Notes under the pieces: generated by a model
Database searches by the model: none
What the model saw: the letters and a program-made list of their open reading frames with translations, nothing else
What the model was told of the DNA's origin: nothing
Part shown: piece by piece, positions 53,017 through 60,251 of the stretch
Layout: each line of letters starts with the position of its first letter
How positions within the stretch are numbered: position 1 is the first letter of the stretch
Assembly (NCBI RefSeq): GCF_001830325.1
Contig: NZ_MHZG01000001.1
Location: forward strand, 434,001 to 498,000
Length of the DNA stretch: 64,000 nt
Direction of reading: 5' to 3'
Source: Polynucleobacter sp. GWA2_45_21
GTDB lineage: Bacteria; Pseudomonadota; Gammaproteobacteria; Burkholderiales; Burkholderiaceae
Made by a program: the position numbers and the translations under genes

Positions 53017-53553
53017 CTAGTCAGGGCGTCCAGCGACCACCTTGGAGACCACGTCAGAGCTAAAGCCCTTGGAGGCCAGAAATCGATACTGGCGAGCCCG
53101 CTCTTTTTGCTCAGATGCCAACGCACCAAACTTGCGCAACCACAACTCGTGGGCACGCTGGTATTCGGTTTCCTTAAGATTCTTAAGCAGATCAATGGTC
53201 TTTGCACTATCTACCCCGGCCTGAGCGAGTTCATCCTGTATTTTTCGAGTACCAAAGCGCTCGCTACGGCGTCTGACTAGAGCCTCTGCAAAGCGCTGGT
53301 CAGACAACCAACCACGAGCCTCAAAATCATCTAGAACAGCTTCAATTTGCGTGGTCAAGGGAATTGCTGGGACAAGCACCTCAGCTTCCTCCTCGGAAGA
53401 CTGGAACTTCAACATCCTTGCTGCAGACTCCTCAAGCTTTGCAGCCAGTCCTTTGCGGCTGTACTCTCGCATAGACAAAAGGCGCAAAGCCCGAGCTTTA
53501 AGACTCGGGCTTTGTTTTTTACTCTTCTTAACAGTGCTACCTAATTCTGACAT
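53017..53553 (-). CDS. recX: RecA regulatory protein RecX
   Basis: A small helical protein that modulates RecA filaments. It has the RecX three-helix repeats with ARALRLLSMREYSRKGLAAKL, LDDFEARGWLSDQRFAEALVRRRSERFGTRKIQDELAQ (in successive parts) and YRFLASKGFSSDVVSKVV. An upstream extension to 53580 would overlap recA. I chose the ATG at 53553, eight bases after the recA stop, giving 178 residues. It is co-transcribed with recA. Confidence 0.92.
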   Translation of the reverse strand: MSELGSTVKKSKKQSPSLKARALRLLSMREYSRKGLAAKLEESAARMLKFQSSEEEAEVLVPAIPLTTQIEAVLDDFEARGWLSDQRFAEALVRRRSERFGTRKIQDELAQAGVDSAKTIDLLKNLKETEYQRAHELWLRKFGALASEQKERARQYRFLASKGFSSDVVSKVVAGRPD

Positions 53554-53560
53554 TGAAGAA

Positions 53561-54649
53561 TTACGCTTCCTCTTCTTCACTCAAAACGTCGCTCACTACT
53601 GCTGTGCCAGCCTTGACGCCCAATTTCGCACGAATCTTCGATTCGATATCTTGTGCAATAGCTGGGTTCTCTTTTAAGAACTCGCGCACATTATCTTTTC
53701 CTTGACCAATGCGATCACCGTTGTAGCTGTACCAAGAGCCTGATTTTTCTACGATATCGGCTTCAACACCCATATCAATAATTTCACCTTCTCTAGAGAT
53801 GCCAGCGCCGTACATGATGTCAAAGATGGCTTCACGGAACGGAGGTGAAACCTTGTTCTTGACTACCTTGACGCGAGTCTCATTACCGACGACTTCGTCA
53901 CCCTTCTTAATACTACCGATACGGCGAATGTCTAAGCGCATAGAAGCGTAAAACTTCAGCGCATTACCGCCAGTAGTGGTTTCAGGGGAGCCAAACATCA
54001 CGCCAATCTTCATTCGAATTTGGTTAATGAAAATGACTGTAGTGTTGGTGCGCTTGATTGCACCGGTCAACTTACGCAATGCTTGACTCATCAAGCGTGC
54101 CTGCAGACCCGGTAATGAATCACCCATGTCGCCTTCAATTTCCGCTCTTGGCACCAAGGCTGCGACTGAGTCGATCACGATTAAATCGATTGAACCTGAA
54201 CGCACCAATGCATCTGCAATTTCCAATGCTTGTTCGCCAGTATCGGGTTGTGAAATCAATAGATTATTAACGTCTACCCCCAAGCGTGAAGCATATTGAA
54301 CATCTAAAGCATGTTCAGCATCGATAAAAGCGCATGTGCCACCAATCTTTTGCATTTCTGCAATTGCATGCAATGTGAGTGTTGTTTTGCCTGATGATTC
54401 AGGACCGTATATTTCAATGACGCGACCGCGTGCTAAACCACCAACACCCAGGGCAATATCTAAGCCCAATGACCCACTAGAAACCACTTGAATATCTTGA
54501 TGAATCTCTGCATCACCCAATCTCATGATTGAGCCTTTGCCAAATTGCTTTTCAATTTGCGCCAAAGCAGCCGTTAATGCCTTTTGCTTGTCTCCACTCA
54601 TGCCGTCAAACTCTGATGAGGCTGATTTCTTCTTATCATCCAAGGCCAT
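53561..54649 (-). CDS. recA: Recombinase RecA
   Basis: The ATP-dependent strand-exchange protein and LexA co-protease. The 362-residue protein has the Walker A motif [13 protein letters not shown], the [12 protein letters not shown]-terminus and [18 protein letters not shown]. The RecA signature [14 protein letters not shown] and the loop 2 region [16 protein letters not shown] follow. It ends in an acidic tail (SEEEEA). A perfect LexA-type box overlaps its promoter, so SOS induction is expected. Confidence 0.98.
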   Translation of the reverse strand: MALDDKKKSASSEFDGMSGDKQKALTAALAQIEKQFGKGSIMRLGDAEIHQDIQVVSSGSLGLDIALGVGGLARGRVIEIYGPESSGKTTLTLHAIAEMQKIGGTCAFIDAEHALDVQYASRLGVDVNNLLISQPDTGEQALEIADALVRSGSIDLIVIDSVAALVPRAEIEGDMGDSLPGLQARLMSQALRKLTGAIKRTNTTVIFINQIRMKIGVMFGSPETTTGGNALKFYASMRLDIRRIGSIKKGDEVVGNETRVKVVKNKVSPPFREAIFDIMYGAGISREGEIIDMGVEADIVEKSGSWYSYNGDRIGQGKDNVREFLKENPAIAQDIESKIRAKLGVKAGTAVVSDVLSEEEEA

Positions 54650-54719
54650 TTTTTAATTCCTTTTCGCTATGTATTGGGCTTTTTCCCGAAGTTTCTGTAC
54701 TGTTTAACAACTTAGAAGT

Positions 54720-54749
54720 TACTGTATATAAAAACAGTAGTATTTGCAA
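54720..54749 (-). promoter_or_regulatory. recA: recA promoter with LexA (SOS) box
   Basis: TACTGTATATAAAAACAGTA (54720-54739) fits the LexA consensus CTGT-N8-ACAG exactly. On the minus strand TTGCAA (54744-54749) is the -35 element, and TACAGT (54721-54726) after a 17-base spacer the likely -10, so LexA would cover the -10 region. Confidence 0.92.
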
Positions 54750-54764
54750 GAAACTTTTTTGGCT

Positions 54765-55295
54765 CTATGGCTGATTTTTATCTAGGACTACTCTTACGCG
54801 ATCCCAATACAAGAACAGTGGAATTGCCGCGCCCCAAACGATTGCTAAAAGCATGAGTCCGCCCACTTGTCCCTGCGGCCCCCATGCTCCAGCACCCATT
54901 CTGATGCCCGCTTCATAAGACATCGGGCCTGCAATTGCACCCAATACTGCTGCCAGAATAGGCCTTCCACGCAACCAAGACAGTGATCCATTGATTGTGC
55001 TGGCAACCAAAGCCCAGAGCGTCCACATCCAAATAGGTGATAAATATCTGCTTGGCCAAGCATCTTCAAAGATTAAAAATCCAGATAAAGATATAAGTGA
55101 GTCAGCGCTTACTCCATATATGGATGCCTTTAATAAAAGGTTCATCTCTGAAGATGGCTGATTGGAGCGGGCAACATGGATAGCCAGATAGAGTAAGGTG
55201 ATAACAACAGGCCAAAACACCTGATGATTTGCAGCGCCAATGACACACGCAAACCAACCCAACTGGAAAAGCACGAAGTTCCAAAATTTAGCCAT
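54765..55295 (-). CDS. DUF2878-like membrane protein
   Basis: A 176-residue integral membrane protein with about five hydrophobic segments. The start KFWNFVLFQLGWFACVIGAA and the central SLSWLRGRPILAAVLGAIAGPMSYEAG match my memory of the DUF2878 family of proteobacterial membrane proteins; function is unknown. It lies on the same strand as recA, 116 bases upstream of it, and just outside the border of the integrated element. Confidence 0.78.
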   Translation of the reverse strand: MAKFWNFVLFQLGWFACVIGAANHQVFWPVVITLLYLAIHVARSNQPSSEMNLLLKASIYGVSADSLISLSGFLIFEDAWPSRYLSPIWMWTLWALVASTINGSLSWLRGRPILAAVLGAIAGPMSYEAGIRMGAGAWGPQGQVGGLMLLAIVWGAAIPLFLYWDRVRVVLDKNQP

Positions 55296-55321
55296 CGCTT
55301 ACGCCCAAGCAGTCACACCCA

Positions 55322-55353
55322 AGAAAAAGGCCACTGCCGCCGGGCAATGGCCT
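55322..55353 (-). terminator. Intrinsic terminator, probably the original tRNA-Met terminator
   Basis: AGGCCACTGCC (55328-55338) and GGCAATGGCCT (55343-55353) pair with one C/A mismatch around a four-base loop. On the minus strand the stem is followed by TTTTTCTT. It lies seven bases downstream of the left copy of the tRNA-Met 3' end (55361), the position expected for the tRNA terminator before the element inserted. Confidence 0.8.
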
Positions 55354-55360
55354 GAAGATA

Positions 55361-55377
55361 TGGTGGCGAATCAGGGA
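55361..55377. repeat. Left attachment site (copy of tRNA-Met 3' end)
   Basis: TGGTGGCGAATCAGGGA, identical to 60136-60152. Only the last 17 bases of the tRNA are present, so this is an att core and not a second tRNA gene. Confidence 0.85.
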
Positions 55378-55413
55378 CCGGACACCAAAACAATAAATCC
55401 ATAAAAAACAATG

Positions 55414-55436
55414 GGTTACGACCTTACATTGTAACC
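55414..55436 (-). other. Inverted repeat near left border of the element
   Basis: GGTTAC (55414-55419) and GTAACC (55431-55436) with an 11-base loop. On the minus strand it follows the last gene of the element, and a T run begins about five bases later. It may be a weak terminator or a recombinase/excisionase site. Confidence 0.4.
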
Positions 55437-55458
55437 TATATCGCACCTTTTTAACACA

Positions 55459-55785
55459 CTAAAAACCACTTGTTCTCGGCTCTCCATAAAACTGCTTTGG
55501 TGGTGATTGCTGATCTACATTAGGCTTTACTCCCAAGGGAAATGTAGCTGTACCCACTGGTGAACCATATTTATCTTTGTATGTCACTTCATTATTGCCT
55601 TGCGTGGCTGTACCAAGTGGGGCTCCATATTTATCTTTGTATGTAACGACACCTCTAGTTTCCGTAGAAGTACCAACTATCGCCCCATATTTATCCTTAT
55701 ATGTGACAGTTTGATCTGCAAACACACCGCACGCCAATAAAGAACTAAATATTGCTACGAGCCACTTTAGATGAATAGCCATCAT
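55459..55785 (-). CDS. Secreted VTYKDKYG-repeat protein
   Basis: 108 residues with a signal peptide (hydrophobic 8-22, likely cleavage after VFA). It has three tandem repeats of exactly 20 residues beginning at V27, V47 and V67, each VTYKDKYG(A/S)xxGTxT followed by a variable linker. A Pro-rich tail (QQSPPKQFYGEP) ends it. The repeats resemble YD-type beta-hairpin units seen in unnamed proteobacterial secreted proteins. The first ATG overlaps the stop of the upstream membrane-protein gene by four bases (ATGA) and uses AGAGGTAGG inside that gene, so translation is coupled. It is the last gene of the element. Function unknown. Confidence 0.8.
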   Translation of the reverse strand: MMAIHLKWLVAIFSSLLACGVFADQTVTYKDKYGAIVGTSTETRGVVTYKDKYGAPLGTATQGNNEVTYKDKYGSPVGTATFPLGVKPNVDQQSPPKQFYGEPRTSGF

Positions 55786-57143
55786 TTGCCTACCTCTGCA
55801 ATTCTCTGCTTATAGACTGTCATCAGGCAACTCTTATCCGAGCAAGCGTTTCTAGATGACTTTATCCAATAAATTTGCTCAGATTGGACTTTATTCGGAT
55901 TTACAGAATTTTCTCGCGCTTTAGCATACGCAATGCTCAAATCAACGTCCAACTTCGATAAATCCCTATCCCTGCAAATTAATTTCTCAATTCCCGTGCT
56001 TGCTTTCGCACAGTCAAAACTTGGTGAAAAAGAATTGCTCATCTCTACTTTTGGAGACATTAGCGGCGCTACAGGCATCACTGGTGCTGGAGCATCCTGC
56101 ACTTTGCCCATTAAAGCCGTCGGGTTTTCCTTGCACACCCTTAAAGCCTCTTGAGAAAAAGCGATAAATCCTGGGTAAGTTTTATCGCCGAAGAGCTTAA
56201 ACATTGGTCGTGCTCCCACATATCCTAATCTTTCCAAATCCTCCTGGTCAACAACCTGTTCAAATTTATTAATTAAACATTCACATACTGCCTTTGATTG
56301 ACCTACTTTTATACAGCTCTGTATAGCAATCCCTTTGTACTCCGCAGAATACGGCATCGTGTTTTTAGATGAAGCTGTAATATCTTTAACAGATGCAGAT
56401 ATAAGAGCGTATGCATTTATATAAACATCCAATTCTCTATCAAAATCTCTAGACTCAGGCTTAAAATTATCGACAACAAAATCTTGTTCGTTCGAGCCTT
56501 GTTGTTTATAAACCTTATAACTAAACCTACCAGTCATTACATTCGATGCAGGCTCAACCCATCCAGATATCGCTGAAGCCAACGTTTGTTGTGATGCCCT
56601 ATCCATATCCTCTTGTGGAAATGAAATTACCATATTACCCGCGCACTCAACATACTTGGATTCAGTATTTCTTTTCGTTTCTACCACTTGCTCTATGCTC
56701 ATCTTAATTCTGTTTTTCTTGATAGCCATTACCAAATCAGGAGGCATTCCAGGTTCGCTCATCACGGAGATAAATCTACCAACAAGTGTTTCTTTTACAG
56801 CAGAGTCACCGCATCCCTTAACGCCAGCGTTCATATAAATATAAGACAGGGCTATTAGCAGTATCGCAATACCACTCATAGCTAGAACTTTTCCCATGAT
56901 TTTTAGAGTCGATACGTCCCCGCCGGCTTCACGTATTTTCTTGATCAATTTATACCTATTAAATAGATACAAAGGCAATGTAATCAGCCCCAAAAAAAAC
57001 GTAATAATTGCCCATGGAAGTGGCTCAACGATCGTTGCATTCGGATCAATACGAAGTAAGGCGCCATTAACCTTACGGCTATCAAAATACAGCCAAATAG
57101 CGCTTATAAGTAACAGTAATGGCCCTATTAATAAAATAATCAT
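55782..57143 (-). CDS. Membrane protein with C-terminal LprI/DUF1311-like domain
   Basis: 453 residues from the ATG at 57143; a TTG at 57200 in frame has no ribosome site. There are three hydrophobic segments at about residues 2-20, 44-63 and 85-104. A long extracytoplasmic middle region (about 110-350) has several Cys. At residues about 375-453 lies a four-Cys domain, C378-x11-C390 and C434-x4-C439, in FDCAKASTGIEKLIC and NACSDKSC. The same Cys spacing is seen in the small neighbour protein at 57258. LprI is known in Mycobacterium as a lysozyme inhibitor, but most DUF1311 proteins are uncharacterised. The middle region matches nothing I know. Confidence 0.78.
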   Translation of the reverse strand: MIILLIGPLLLLISAIWLYFDSRKVNGALLRIDPNATIVEPLPWAIITFFLGLITLPLYLFNRYKLIKKIREAGGDVSTLKIMGKVLAMSGIAILLIALSYIYMNAGVKGCGDSAVKETLVGRFISVMSEPGMPPDLVMAIKKNRIKMSIEQVVETKRNTESKYVECAGNMVISFPQEDMDRASQQTLASAISGWVEPASNVMTGRFSYKVYKQQGSNEQDFVVDNFKPESRDFDRELDVYINAYALISASVKDITASSKNTMPYSAEYKGIAIQSCIKVGQSKAVCECLINKFEQVVDQEDLERLGYVGARPMFKLFGDKTYPGFIAFSQEALRVCKENPTALMGKVQDAPAPVMPVAPLMSPKVEMSNSFSPSFDCAKASTGIEKLICRDRDLSKLDVDLSIAYAKARENSVNPNKVQSEQIYWIKSSRNACSDKSCLMTVYKQRIAEVGK

Positions 57144-57257
57144 GTAGTTCTTAAGCCCTTGGTTTTCATTTAAATTATATTTTTTATAACTACGTGGCAA
57201 CTATACTACGCAAACAAACGTGAACAGTCTGCCCTAAAGAGCATCCGCTTTGTTTTA

Positions 57258-57650
57258 TTATTTTTTAGGTTGTACAACGGGCTTTGCTGTTCTTAACTCA
57301 CTTGAGCCCGTGCAATCAGGATGCATTCCCGTCAATACTGGATAAGCACATATTTCATCTATTCTTTTTTCGTATGAAGACGTTAAACACGCAGAGTCTA
57401 AGCACTTATTTCTTTGAGATATCCAAGTTTTTTGTGTCGACTTAAGAGCATTTCTGGCGCCGTCTCCAATATCCGCAGCGCCCATATTGGAATAATTACT
57501 CGCCAAAACCTCATCTAGCTTTCCTAGCGCTGGATCACTGCAAATTATTTTTTCAACGGTTGTTGAGGCTTTTTTACAATCGAAGGATGCCCCATGGGCA
57601 AAATTTAAGAAAAAAATTGTGCTAACAAATAAAAATATAAACCTGCTCAT
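57258..57650 (-). CDS. Periplasmic LprI/DUF1311-like protein
   Basis: 130 residues with a signal peptide (cleavage after AHG or AHGA). The domain begins SFDCKKASTTVEKIICSD and ends NKCLDSACLTSSYEKRIDEIC. Cysteines C25-x11-C37 and C83-x4-C88 have exactly the spacing of the C-terminal domain of the neighbouring 453-residue protein, so the two are paralogues within the element. GAGGG precedes the ATG. A role in binding a lysozyme or another envelope target is possible from the family name only. Confidence 0.82.
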   Translation of the reverse strand: MSRFIFLFVSTIFFLNFAHGASFDCKKASTTVEKIICSDPALGKLDEVLASNYSNMGAADIGDGARNALKSTQKTWISQRNKCLDSACLTSSYEKRIDEICAYPVLTGMHPDCTGSSELRTAKPVVQPKK

Positions 57651-57749
57651 AAAACCCTCATTATTAATTAATTTCTCTGATAATTTTATATGTTCTACAA
57701 CTTCCAGCCTATTAGAGCATGATAAATACCCTCAAGAGGTTTTTTTAAT

Positions 57750-58235
57750 CTATATATTCTCCATGTTTTTCTTTTTTAAACAATAATTGATCCAATTACT
57801 CAATTCATCAGATCTCATTGGCTCTATTAAGAGACTAGATACATATCTCAAACTCTTAATATCTTTCACTATTCTAGTGTTTACTCTTTTCAACTCATAA
57901 TTCCAAAAATTACCCATATATTTTTTATCAATTGGTAATATTCCATGAATATGATTTGGGGTATTCATACTATCCCTTTTAAAAATACTTTTCTCATCAT
58001 ATTCATGGTACCTAAAATACTCATATGGAATAGTATCTAAATTTTTTTTATAATTTCTCCATAATTGTTTTCTTATTTTTCTTAATATATTAAAATCATA
58101 CGTATCCAAACAAGCATTTGTTACACCTTTAGATCCATATGAACATTTAAAACTTACGGTAATGGTAAATAATTCACAATGATTTAATTTTTCTCTAAAA
58201 AAGTTACTATATTCACTTAATAATCTATCTCTCAT
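57750..58235 (-). CDS. Small HUH-family endonuclease-like protein (rolling-circle initiator or related)
   Basis: 161 residues from the ATG at 58235; a TTG at 58259 lies in frame upstream. Three motifs occur in the order found in HUH single-strand endonucleases: motif 1 FTITVSF (about 23-29), motif 2 H95-I-H97 in TPNHIHGILPI, and motif 3 Y151-x-x-K154 in NWINYCLKKK. One catalytic Tyr suggests a Rep-like or Y1-type nuclease. No helicase domain is attached. The gene is very AT-rich. It could start replication of the excised element, or be a Y1 transposase-like protein. Function is inferred from motifs only. Confidence 0.68.
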   Translation of the reverse strand: MRDRLLSEYSNFFREKLNHCELFTITVSFKCSYGSKGVTNACLDTYDFNILRKIRKQLWRNYKKNLDTIPYEYFRYHEYDEKSIFKRDSMNTPNHIHGILPIDKKYMGNFWNYELKRVNTRIVKDIKSLRYVSSLLIEPMRSDELSNWINYCLKKKNMENI

Positions 58236-58460
58236 CTTATTCTCATTAATTTTTGACAAAGTAAGGGGTTTGTTTCTCTAAAGAAACATTAAAAAATAAC
58301 TATAAAAACTCACGGCTAATATAGTGAAGGTTAAAAATGGCTAGCCTTCAACTGTATTTATATAAACTGAGCTATTTTTTACCCCAAATTTATTCCACGA
58401 TATGAAATAAATAAGATTATTTTTAGATTATATATACTTTTATTGATTAGTTAGTGAATA

Positions 58461-60047
58461 CTAACTATTATTGAGAGTGATTAATGGGGCCTCCACCCTT
58501 TTAAAAAGGCAACTACTCCAAGGCTTGATTTTTTCAAAATCCAAAGGATAAGCAAGCTTATTGATAGCCACTAATTTTTGTTTTGTTAGTTTTGAGTGTG
58601 TATAAACCTTACTTCCAATTGATCTCTCAGCACTGCTATGGCCAACAATCGAGTCAATCGTTCTCTCTTCTATGTTCTGGTCTACAAGTTGCGTACGAAC
58701 TGTATGTCTGAAAGAATGAAATACTCTAGTTGAGCCCTGATCACTCAATATTCCCACCGTTTTAAATCTATTCGCAATTCTCTTTTGAATAGCATCAAAT
58801 TTATTAAGGGCAGTTCTCCTCTCCAAGGGGAATAATCTGATCTGATTTAGCTTCTTAAGGTAGTCAATGTATCCCTTAATATCAAGGGCTATTAATACTT
58901 TATGCACGGGTATTGTTCTCGCCGAGCCTTGTTTGCTCTTAATACTTTTATATTTGTCATTTTCATTAATATCAAAACATAAAACGCCATCAATTTCATG
59001 GATATCAGAAATAGATAACTGACAAATTTCACCCAGTCTTGCACCAGTAAAAAGAGCAATGAGTGGAACCCAATAATCAGATGATCTTTTAAATTTCCCG
59101 CCAAGATATTCAGTAGATATAAATATCTTACTTAAATCCTCGTTAGAAAATGGAACTCTATTACTTGACGACTTCTTGGGAACACTCTTTTTGGATGACT
59201 GTAAGATTGATTTGAATCTTGTGTTTTCAATATAGCCCTGAGATTCCAACCAATTCAAAAAATCAATGATTGTATTTACATAATAATGATACGTTTTTGA
59301 GGATATTTTTAAGCCATCTAGCCTGCTTAATTCCAGAAATGGCATATTGACCATTTGCTTTGAACTTCTTCTTGCAGGTAGTCCTTGAAGGAGATCATTG
59401 AATTGACGCATTAAATCAGGGGTGATCTCACCAACCCTACACTCACCTCCTTTTAACTCGATCAAAGCCTTGCAAAATACCTCTATATGACTTCTTGCCG
59501 ACTCTAAAGACCCTGGCTTAAGAGTTCTTTGCTTTGCCTCAAGCCATTTCGCCACTAAAGTGCCAATGATGGGAGATTCTTTATCAATTTCACCTCCAAG
59601 AGCCTTAGATTTCATTTGCGCTTGTAGGTGGGCAAGGAGCTCCTCGTATTTAACAGACTCATGATTTCCACTGCTTGCGTCCTCCTTTTGTTGCTCAATC
59701 CCCAATGTGAGCAACCGATCATCATCAGCATCTAATTTTGATAAAAAGTGATCGACCGCCTCCCAACCATCTAAGCTAGCCGCCTCATAGCGAGACAGGA
59801 GGTCCATAGCCTGACCATACAACTTAGGATTGGAGAAGTATTTTTTTCGTATTCGTTCCACAACCAACCATAGGTAGCGTGCAGCAATAAGCGCAACACC
59901 CCTATCTCTCGTTCTTAAACTTTTCCTAAAAAGCTTCCTGTTTTTACTTGGAAAGCACGTTGAATCAATATTAATGGCATATGAATACTGAAAACAGAAG
60001 ATTCCAAGTCTATTTTTTGTTATGTAGGATGGACTTTTATTCGACAT
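58461..60047 (-). CDS. Tyrosine recombinase (integrase) of the element
   Basis: 528 residues. The C-terminal catalytic domain has all key residues: R337 in FTGARLGEICQL, H444-x-x-R447 in FHSFRHTVRTQL, H470 in IVGHSSAERS and Y482 in KVYTHSKL. The large N-terminal part (about 1-300) with RKSLRTRDRGVALIAARYLWLVV and a SAM-like core-binding region (ESARSHIEVF) fits the large phage/island integrases. It starts 89 bases from the tRNA end and points away from it. A near-palindrome at 60048-60073 abuts its start codon. The 201 bases between this gene and the HUH gene hold no gene. Confidence 0.93.
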   Translation of the reverse strand: MSNKSPSYITKNRLGIFCFQYSYAINIDSTCFPSKNRKLFRKSLRTRDRGVALIAARYLWLVVERIRKKYFSNPKLYGQAMDLLSRYEAASLDGWEAVDHFLSKLDADDDRLLTLGIEQQKEDASSGNHESVKYEELLAHLQAQMKSKALGGEIDKESPIIGTLVAKWLEAKQRTLKPGSLESARSHIEVFCKALIELKGGECRVGEITPDLMRQFNDLLQGLPARRSSKQMVNMPFLELSRLDGLKISSKTYHYYVNTIIDFLNWLESQGYIENTRFKSILQSSKKSVPKKSSSNRVPFSNEDLSKIFISTEYLGGKFKRSSDYWVPLIALFTGARLGEICQLSISDIHEIDGVLCFDINENDKYKSIKSKQGSARTIPVHKVLIALDIKGYIDYLKKLNQIRLFPLERRTALNKFDAIQKRIANRFKTVGILSDQGSTRVFHSFRHTVRTQLVDQNIEERTIDSIVGHSSAERSIGSKVYTHSKLTKQKLVAINKLAYPLDFEKIKPWSSCLFKRVEAPLITLNNS

Positions 60048-60099
60048 GGGTTACGTATTTTGTTAACGTACCCAGTGAATTTCATGGAAAATTAATGAT

Positions 60100-60126
60100 A
60101 TAAGTCGTTGATTTTAAACGACTTAT
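60100..60126. repeat. Perfect 10-bp inverted repeat beside the right attachment site
   Basis: ATAAGTCGTT (60100-60109) and AACGACTTAT (60117-60126) with a seven-base loop, nine bases inside the tRNA border. It could be a recombination-factor binding site, or a substitute hairpin downstream of the tRNA, though the minus strand carries no clean T run after it. Confidence 0.75.
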
Positions 60127-60135
60127 TAAAGAATT

Positions 60136-60152
60136 TGGTGGCGAATCAGGGA
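60136..60152. repeat. Right attachment site inside tRNA-Met
   Basis: The 3'-terminal 17 bases of the tRNA gene including encoded CCA, identical to 55361-55377. The integrated element restores or keeps the complete tRNA. Confidence 0.85.
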
Positions 60153-60212
60153 TTTGAACCCCGGACCTGCGGATTATGATTCCGTCGCTCTAACCAGCTG
60201 AGCTAATTCGCC
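60136..60212 (-). tRNA. tRNA-Met (anticodon CAU)
   Basis: A 77-nt cloverleaf with encoded CCA. The acceptor stem is GGCGAAT paired with ATTCGCC, the D arm is AGCTCAGCTGGTTAGAGC, and the anticodon loop ATCATAA has CAT at 60176-60178. The T arm is GGGGTTCAAATCCC. The first base pair G-C and the general sequence fit an elongator Met tRNA. CAU could also belong to tRNA-Ile2 (modified to lysidine), but the sequence looks more like the Met type. It serves as integration site of the element and has lost its native terminator. Confidence 0.93.
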
Positions 60213-60251
60213 GAAGCTGTGATTTTAGCTTATTTGACTAAGTCGATCAAT

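Larger units (their letters stand above)
55361..60152. mobile_element. Integrative element in tRNA-Met (about 4.8 kb)
   Basis: Borders are a 17-bp direct repeat, TGGTGGCGAATCAGGGA, at 55361-55377 and within the 3' end of the tRNA-Met gene at 60136-60152. A tyrosine integrase lies next to the intact tRNA, as is typical of tRNA-targeting elements. All five genes (integrase, HUH-like endonuclease, LprI-like protein, membrane LprI-like protein, VTYKDKYG repeat protein) point away from the tRNA. The interior, especially 57200-60060, is visibly AT-richer than the flanks and uses weaker ribosome sites. The probable native tRNA terminator lies just beyond the left border. No transposase, structural phage gene or conjugation gene is present. 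The small size and gene set suggest a satellite-like or mobilisable element. Confidence 0.85.

Noticed and set aside
54690..54712. Second LexA box before recA
   Set aside because: CTGTACTGTTTAACAA breaks the ACAG half; only the box at 54720-54739 is convincing.
55361..55386. A second tRNA or tRNA remnant gene
   Set aside because: Only the last 17 bases of tRNA-Met are present and the sequence diverges at once inside; this is an attachment site.
55550..55710. Short DNA repeats that look like a CRISPR array
   Set aside because: Three units with a 60-base period are in frame and encode VTYKDKYG protein repeats; there is no array-like spacer pattern and no cas gene.
57143..57200. Longer N-terminus of the membrane LprI-like protein starting at TTG 57200
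   Set aside because: It has no Shine-Dalgarno sequence, and the ATG at 57143 begins directly at the first membrane helix.
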